Origin: Trebonia sp.
GTDB lineage: Bacteria > Actinomycetota > Actinomycetes > Streptosporangiales > Streptosporangiaceae
Assembly (NCBI GenBank): GCA_030043595.1
Contig: JASHXJ010000265.1
Location: forward strand, 1 to 9,318
Length of the DNA stretch: 9,318 nt
Direction: 5' to 3'
Part shown: positions 5,882-9,318 of the stretch, piece after piece
Numbering within the stretch: position 1 is the stretch's first letter
How the letters are laid out: every line of letters begins with the position of its first letter
Notes under the pieces: generated by a model
What the model saw: the letters and a program-made list of their open reading frames with translations, nothing else
What the model was told of the DNA's origin: nothing
The model's database searches: none
Program-made: the position numbers and the translations under genes

Positions 5882-6912
5882 TGCTGCCGGGCGCGTCCGT
5901 CCGCCAGGTCATCGATGAGCGCGTCCATCCGCGCGGCTTCTGCCGCCACACGGCCCATCATGCGGTCCACCTCACGGGCGGTCAGCGGTCCCCGTTCACG
6001 GTAGTACTCGGTGCAGCCGCGGACGATGCTGGCTGCCCGCCGCAGCTCCTGGCAGGTGCCTGCCAGGACGGTGCGCATCCGCTCGCTGGACCCGGTCGCG
6101 GCGTCCGCCGACACGCGTGCATGCCCGATCTCGGTCAGCACCGAGTCGACGGACCGGCTGAGGCCGCCGGCGAGGCCGCGCGGATGATCGTCAGGCAGCC
6201 GGCACGCGAGCCCGCGCGCGACGACGCCGGCTGCCGTCTTCCGCATCCGGGCGAGCGGCCGCAGGATAGCGCGGAGCACCGCCGTGCCGAAGACGGCGAC
6301 GGCCAGCACCGCGGCGCCGCCGACCACCGCGCCGCCGACGGCGAGCGTCCTGATTTCCTGGCCGACGCCGTGCAGGTCCAGTCCCACGACGAGCGTGCCG
6401 GCCGCGCCGGGCCGCGCCGTGCTGGTGACGTTCAGGTAGTAGCCGTCGGAGCCGTAGGTGAACAGGATGCGCTGGGCGTCGTAGTGCACCGGCTCGCCGA
6501 CAACAAGCCAGCTTCCGGCGCCGCTGCTGGCCGGGACCGTGGCGAGCTGTCCCGCGCGGACCGGGATCCTCGCCAGCGCCGGGCCAGGCCGCGGGTCCGC
6601 GCCTGTCCGCATCAGCACCTGGCCCGCGGACACAACCTCGATGACGAACGCGCCGCCCGCTGGCTCGTCAGGACCCGGGCCGGCGGGCATGGCCCGGAAC
6701 GGGCGGCTGGCGAGCAGGGCGGCGTAGGACCGCAGCTGCTGATCCGCCTGCCACATGAGGCTGTCCCTGGCCGCCAGGGCGCAGCCAAGGCCGATGATCC
6801 CCGCGCCGCCAGCCACCAGGCAGCACGCGATGGCCACTAGCCGCACCCACAGCGGCACCCCGGCCAGCAGCCCTGTGACGGCCCGCCTGCCGCGGACGCC
6901 ATCGCTGGGCAC
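5878..6912 (-). CDS. Membrane sensor-kinase-like protein lacking the phospho-histidine and ATPase domain
   Basis: The 344-residue product has the front half of an actinobacterial sensor histidine kinase: a transmembrane helix (about 22-46), an extracytoplasmic sensor region (about 50-186), a second helix (about 190-215), HAMP (about 216-268, beginning ILRPLARMRKTAAGV), and a dimerisation helix pair (about 275-340). Canonical relatives read roughly DASHELRTPL at the H-box. Here residues 285-294 read GTCQELRRAA, so the phospho-accepting His is Gln288 and the following Pro is lost. After the second helix (EAARMDALIDDL) the protein simply ends; there are no N, G1 or G2 boxes of an ATPase domain. 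It therefore cannot autophosphorylate. The frame is clean with typical codon use, so it does not look like a decaying fragment. The GTG at 6912 has GGGGAG 9 bases upstream. It overlaps the start of the downstream flavoprotein gene. No response regulator gene is nearby. A role as a signal-sensing partner of another kinase is speculation. Confidence 0.75.
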   Translation of the reverse strand: MPSDGVRGRRAVTGLLAGVPLWVRLVAIACCLVAGGAGIIGLGCALAARDSLMWQADQQLRSYAALLASRPFRAMPAGPGPDEPAGGAFVIEVVSAGQVLMRTGADPRPGPALARIPVRAGQLATVPASSGAGSWLVVGEPVHYDAQRILFTYGSDGYYLNVTSTARPGAAGTLVVGLDLHGVGQEIRTLAVGGAVVGGAAVLAVAVFGTAVLRAILRPLARMRKTAAGVVARGLACRLPDDHPRGLAGGLSRSVDSVLTEIGHARVSADAATGSSERMRTVLAGTCQELRRAASIVRGCTEYYRERGPLTAREVDRMMGRVAAEAARMDALIDDLADGRARQQ

Positions 6913-6935
6913 TCACCCAGTCTCCCCGCCTCGCC

Positions 6936-6959
6936 GCGCTCCCGGTAGCCCGGGTGCGC
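6936..6959 (-). terminator. Hairpin between the small membrane gene and the sensor-like gene
   Basis: CCCGG / CCGGG around a 4-base loop is extended past a single mismatch by GCGC / GCGC. It lies 28 bases beyond the small-protein stop on the - strand and 24 bases before the sensor-like start. There is no T tract. It may end or attenuate the small-gene transcript, which leaves open whether the three - strand genes form one operon. Confidence 0.4.
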
Positions 6960-6990
6960 GGACGCCGGCTACTGCGCGGACGCCGGCTAC
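6955..6990. repeat. Perfect tandem duplication of an 18-base unit
   Basis: The unit TGCGCGGACGCCGGCTAC occurs at 6955-6972 and again at 6973-6990 without a mismatch or spacer. The second copy covers the stop codon of the small membrane protein gene (complement of CTA at 6987-6989), and the first copy would supply a TAG in the same frame 18 bases further on. A slipped-strand duplication is the simplest origin. Confidence 0.9.
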
Positions 6991-7184
6991 TTGGTAGGCA
7001 GCGAAACGGTGCAGCTGACTTTCGGGTTCGCGCCCAGATAGTTGAGCGGGCCGGCCAGAATCGTCACCGCGATCGTGCCCGCCTTGGTGCAGCTGCTGGT
7101 AGGACCGCTGTAGTAGCCACGCTGTCCCGCCGCGATAGCGCCGATGATCAGCCATATGAGTATTACCGCCGATACGATATGCAT
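6987..7184 (-). CDS. Small single-pass membrane protein, 65 residues, conserved-hypothetical type
   Basis: The start is the ATG at 7184, because a perfect GGAGG (7194-7190) lies 5 bases upstream; the longer open frame that begins at 7259 adds an unlikely N-terminus with no ribosome site. Residues 2-19 (HIVSAVILIWLIIGAIAA) form one transmembrane helix, followed by QRGYY, Cys32, a second hydrophobic stretch (about 36-50, GTIAVTILAGPLNYLG), then NPKVSC with Cys58 and a short polar tail. The layout resembles small hypothetical membrane proteins I recall from actinomycetes with a LAGPLNY-x-G-x-NPKV core, but no function is known to me. The second hydrophobic stretch could be a re-entrant or second helix. 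The two cysteines could form a disulphide if that part is outside the cell. The gene lies upstream of the sensor-like gene, separated by 74 bases containing a hairpin and the end of a tandem repeat. Confidence 0.75.
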   Translation of the reverse strand: MHIVSAVILIWLIIGAIAAGQRGYYSGPTSSCTKAGTIAVTILAGPLNYLGANPKVSCTVSLPTK

Positions 7185-7364
7185 CCAGGCCTCCGCGGGC
7201 ATCGCGTAGTGAACGTGGATAGACGGTCCTAATGGGGAGCATACCCGCGTGGCGATCATTCATCCGGCGTGCCCTGCGGGCTCGGGCCGGCCGGCTGACG
7301 GAATTCCCTCCCGTCACATCAGCCACTCCCGTTACGCCGAGGCCCGGACGGGAAGGGCAGGCCC

Positions 7365-7416
7365 GTTATCGCGAAGACTTTTCCGACCCCTGGCTGGGAT
7401 AAGTCTTCGCAATAAC
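7365..7416. repeat. Long inverted repeat (16-base arms, one mismatch)
   Basis: The arms are GTTATCGCGAAGACTT (7365-7380) and AAGTCTTCGCAATAAC (7401-7416). They pair over 16 positions with a single C/A mismatch, around a 20-base spacer that can itself fold by CCC / GGG (7388-7390 with 7396-7398). No T tract follows on either strand, so it is a poor intrinsic terminator. The arms are AT-richer than the surroundings. It could be a structured RNA, a regulator-binding site or a relic of a mobile element. Only the symmetry is directly seen. Confidence 0.85.
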
Positions 7417-7488
7417 CGGGGAACTCACACACGACGAAAAGCAGAGGCTGATGTGAAATGGCGTCCGCGGCTCGCGTCCTAATCGTCA

Positions 7489-7500
7489 GGGCATTTGCCC
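7489..7500 (-). other. Small hairpin downstream of the hydrolase gene
   Basis: GGGCA / TGCCC surrounds a 2-base loop 38 bases beyond the hydrolase stop. The stem is short and no T tract follows, so a terminator role is only a possibility. Confidence 0.2.
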
Positions 7501-7537
7501 CGCTAACGCAATCACGGCCGCGCGCCTATCTCTTTCT

Positions 7538-8464
7538 TCAGTCGTCGAGCTGGCGGGGGGCGGGCAGGATGGCGGTGGCCGGCACGGGGTCCCAGTCATC
7601 GCGGCCGCTCGCGGTCCGGGTAAGGCGGCCGAACGCCCGGTCGCCGAAATGGCACGCGAAGCCGACAGTGTCCGGCTGCCCCAGCTCTTGCATGAGCCTT
7701 CGCCGCGCGGCCAGGACGGCATCCCCGTCGATGTCGGGCAGGGAGGGCCACTCCGGGTTCCCCAGCTGGGCCGGGATGTGGAACGCGTCGCCGAGGGCGA
7801 TCAGCCGCTTCCCGGTGCTCGACGTGATGATGTAGGAGGTGTGGCCGGGGCTGTGCCCGGGCGTGACCACGGTCCGGACGCCGGGGAAGATCTCCTCGTC
7901 GTCAGCTGCCAGTGTGCGCGTGGCGGCGAGCTGCTCGAGGACGGCGGCCGGCGTGGCCGCCGGCAGGCTGTCCCCGCGGCCGAAGGGTGCCCATTCCGCC
8001 TCGGCCACCAGATAGCGCGCCGCGGGGAACGTCTTGCGGTAGGTGCCGTCCGCGTTCTGGGTGAATGCCCAGCCGGTGTGGTCCGCGTGCAGGTGCGTGA
8101 ACGCCACGGTGTCGATGTCGGCGCAGTCGCAGCCGAGCGCGGCGAGGGTATCCGGCAGCGCTCCGCTGTTGACCGCCCCCAGGGGGTTCACGCCTCGCTG
8201 CGGCCCGAGCCCGGCATCGATCAGCAGCCTCCTGCCGCCGCGTTCGACGAGCAGACCGCCGACAGACATGACGATCTGCCCCTGCCTGTTCAGCGTGCCG
8301 GGGCGGCCCTCCCAGTACCCGGCGGGCAGGAACGGGAAGAACACATGCGGGTGCACCCCCATCGCGCCGTCGACCGCGTAGGTGAGCCGCACGTCATCCA
8401 GGGTCATCGTCCGGACGGCTGACTGCTCGCCGAGCAGTCCTGTCCCTGGAGCCTTCTCGTTCAT
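7538..8464 (-). CDS. Metallo-beta-lactamase-fold hydrolase
   Basis: The 308-residue product is a complete metallo-beta-lactamase-fold enzyme with a two-metal site. Visible ligands are His124, His126, Asp128 and His129 in THLHADHTGW; His204 in TPGHSPGHTSY; Asp226 in ALGDAFH; and His272 in ACHFGD. VGGLLVERGGRRLLIDAGLG (about 68-87) is the typical first beta strands before the metal motif. Family members hydrolyse lactones, thioesters, phosphodiesters and other esters, and the sequence does not show the substrate. The layout resembles the lactonase-like group that includes acyl-homoserine lactonases, but I would not name a substrate. There is no signal peptide, so it is probably cytoplasmic. The ATG at 8464 has a modest ribosome site (AAAGG, GGCGGA) about 7-12 bases upstream. 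The gene diverges from the VOC gene across a 90-base gap that must hold both promoters. Confidence 0.88.
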   Translation of the reverse strand: MNEKAPGTGLLGEQSAVRTMTLDDVRLTYAVDGAMGVHPHVFFPFLPAGYWEGRPGTLNRQGQIVMSVGGLLVERGGRRLLIDAGLGPQRGVNPLGAVNSGALPDTLAALGCDCADIDTVAFTHLHADHTGWAFTQNADGTYRKTFPAARYLVAEAEWAPFGRGDSLPAATPAAVLEQLAATRTLAADDEEIFPGVRTVVTPGHSPGHTSYIITSSTGKRLIALGDAFHIPAQLGNPEWPSLPDIDGDAVLAARRRLMQELGQPDTVGFACHFGDRAFGRLTRTASGRDDWDPVPATAILPAPRQLDD

Positions 8465-8542
8465 CGGCAGTCCGCCTTTCGCCTGAGGCCGTTCCGGGGT
8501 TGCGCGCCTGCGCTGTCAGGATGGTTCCCGGCGACCGGCTGT

Positions 8543-8548
8543 TAGGAT
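8543..8548 (+). promoter_or_regulatory. Candidate -10 element for a leaderless VOC mRNA
   Basis: TAGGAT fits the actinobacterial -10 pattern and ends 6 bases before the GTG at 8555, so transcription would start on or next to the start codon. AGGA inside the same hexamer (8544-8547) could instead be a ribosome site 7 bases from the start. No convincing -35 is seen at 16-19 bases upstream. Confidence 0.4.
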
Positions 8549-8554
8549 CGCGCC

Positions 8555-8908
8555 GTGATCACCGGGATGCATGCGTTCGTGTTCTCCCCGGACGCCGAGC
8601 GGGTTCGGGCGTTCTTCGCCGACGTGCTCGGCCTGCCGTGGGCGGATGCGGGCGGCGGCTGGCCCATTTTCGCCCTGCCCCCAGCCGAGCTCGCTGTTCA
8701 CCCCGCCGGCGGGGACACCCGTCACGAGCTGTACCTGGTGTGCGACGACATCGAGGCCACGCTCGCCGAGCTGCGGAGCAAGGGAGCCGAAGTCGCGCGG
8801 GAGATCTCCGATCAGGGCTGGGGCCGTCTGGCGGCCATCCGCCTGCCGGACGGCTCGGAATTGCCGGTCTACGAGCCGCGGCACCCATCGCCGCCGCCCT
8901 GGACCTGA
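8555..8908 (+). CDS. VOC-fold (glyoxalase/bleomycin-resistance-like) protein
   Basis: The 117-residue product is one VOC unit made of two beta-alpha-beta-beta-beta modules. Module 1 is about 3-50, with HAFVFSPDAERVRAFFADVLGLPW followed by a strand ending AELAVHP. Module 2 is about 56-108, with HELYLVCDDIEATLAELRSKGAEV and DPG-like RLPDGSELPVYEP. His6, His57 and Glu107 sit where VOC metal ligands usually fall, so a metal site is plausible but inferred. VOC proteins act as dimers; members include glyoxalases, dioxygenases and drug-binding proteins, and the substrate here is unknown. The GTG at 8555 is used; the next in-frame ATG is at 8567 and would remove the first strand's start. The gene diverges from the hydrolase gene and converges on the YciO-type gene, with 8 bases between stop codons. 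Confidence 0.82.
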   Translation: MITGMHAFVFSPDAERVRAFFADVLGLPWADAGGGWPIFALPPAELAVHPAGGDTRHELYLVCDDIEATLAELRSKGAEVAREISDQGWGRLAAIRLPDGSELPVYEPRHPSPPPWT

Positions 8909-8930
8909 CCGGCCGCTCACTCGAAGCCGG
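8909..8930. terminator. Weak hairpin at the convergent VOC / YciO stops
   Basis: CCGGC (8909-8913) can pair with GCCGG (8926-8930) around a 12-base loop. It begins immediately after the VOC stop and overlaps the opposing stop. The stem is short and no T tract follows, so support is slight. Confidence 0.2.
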
Positions 8931-9318
8931 CCGTGTCGCCTGCCCCGCGGCGGACGATCTCCGGCTCGGGCTGGGAGAAGTCGATCACCGTTGTCGGCTC
9001 GGTCCCGCAGTCGCCGGAGTCGAGCACCGCGTCCACCGCGTGGTCGAGCTGCTGGGCGATCTCCCATCCCTGGGTCATCGGCTCGTCCTGGCCGGGCAGC
9101 AGCAGGGTGGTCGAGACCAGCGGCCCGCCGAGCTCGGCGAGCAGCGCCTGGGCGACCGCGTGCCGCGGGATGCGCACCCCGACGGTCTTCTTCCCCGGGT
9201 GCTGCAGCCTGCGCGGCACCTCCTTGGTCGCCGGCAGGATGAAGGTGTAGCTGCCGGGGGTGGCGGCCTTGATCGCCCGGAAGACGCGGTTGGGCACGTA
9301 GACGAACTGGCCCAGCTG
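8917..9318 (-). CDS. YciO-type Sua5/YrdC-family protein, C-terminal part
   Basis: The frame is open to the right edge, so the N-terminal part (with the Lys/Arg nucleotide-binding residues) is outside the window; about 133 residues are visible. The GTG at 9297 is internal: the upstream codons read on in frame as QLGQFVY. Family stretches are FRAIKAATPGSYTFILPATKEVPRR, GVRIPRHAVAQALLAELGGPLVSTTLLLPG and PTTVIDF followed by EIVRRGAGD. They match Escherichia coli YciO closely in pattern. Sua5/YrdC enzymes make threonylcarbamoyl-AMP for the t6A tRNA modification. In them a Ser-x-Asn motif follows the Pro-Leu/Ile strand; here the matching stretch is STT, as in YciO, so a normal t6A synthase role is doubtful. 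Automated pipelines often label this group threonylcarbamoyl-AMP synthase. Its stop is 8 bases from the VOC stop. Confidence 0.88.
   Translation of the reverse strand, partial: QLGQFVYVPNRVFRAIKAATPGSYTFILPATKEVPRRLQHPGKKTVGVRIPRHAVAQALLAELGGPLVSTTLLLPGQDEPMTQGWEIAQQLDHAVDAVLDSGDCGTEPTTVIDFSQPEPEIVRRGAGDTAGFE

Larger units (their letters stand above)
7185..7537. other. Intergenic stretch without a convincing gene
   Basis: These 353 bases separate the small membrane gene from the hydrolase gene, both on the - strand. A + strand open frame (7249-7482) has a GTG start without a ribosome site, crosses the inverted repeat and matches nothing I recognise, so it is not called. The stretch holds the inverted repeat at 7365-7416, a small hairpin at 7489-7500 and presumably the promoter of the small membrane gene, which I cannot place with confidence. 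Parts, especially 7370-7540, look poorer in GC than the rest of the window. Confidence 0.7.

Noticed and set aside
7365..7416. Integron attC site or chromosomal dif site
   Set aside because: The arms lack a proper RYYYAAC / GTTRRRY pair and do not resemble known dif sequences, and no integrase or cassette structure is nearby.
7249..7482. 77-residue open frame on the + strand in the gene-free stretch
   Set aside because: It has no ribosome site before the GTG, no recognised motif, and runs through the inverted repeat.
1..9318. CRISPR array, tRNA or rRNA gene, prophage or toxin-antitoxin pair
   Set aside because: I found no spaced direct repeats, no tRNA or rRNA-like sequence, and no integrase, transposase or toxin-antitoxin-like product in the window.

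Overview
The window is about 70% or more GC, with GTG starts, short gene gaps and strong GGAGG ribosome sites. It looks like chromosomal DNA of a high-GC actinomycete. The fatty-acid genes resemble those of Streptomyces and mycobacteria, but I cannot name a genus from sequence alone.

Region 1 (1-4844, + strand) is a type II fatty acid synthase operon: the 3' end of fabD, then fabH, acpP, fabF and an accD6-type acyl-CoA carboxylase carboxyltransferase. The products form one route. AccD6 contributes to making malonyl-CoA, FabD moves malonyl onto ACP, FabH starts the chain and FabF elongates it. The ketoreductase, dehydratase, enoyl reductase, biotin carboxylase and any functional biotin carrier are not in the window. 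Two features stand out. FabD carries an extra C-terminal domain with the fold signature of a biotin carboxyl carrier protein (BCCP), but the biotinylated lysine is replaced by glycine. acpP is bracketed by hairpins, and the downstream one looks like an intrinsic terminator overlapping its stop codon.

Region 2 (4898-7184, - strand, convergent with region 1) reads, in transcription order, a 65-residue single-pass membrane protein, a membrane sensor-kinase-like protein and a nitronate monooxygenase/FabK-like flavoprotein. The sensor-like protein has lost the phospho-accepting histidine (now Gln) and has no ATPase domain. Its stop codon overlaps the first start codon of the flavoprotein gene.

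Region 3 (7185-7537) has no convincing gene. It holds a long, comparatively AT-rich inverted repeat.

Region 4 (7538-9318) has a metallo-beta-lactamase-fold hydrolase (-), a divergent VOC/glyoxalase-like protein (+) that may be translated from a leaderless mRNA, and the C-terminal part of a YciO-type Sua5/YrdC-family protein (-) running off the right edge. No RNA gene, CRISPR array, insertion sequence or phage gene was recognised.
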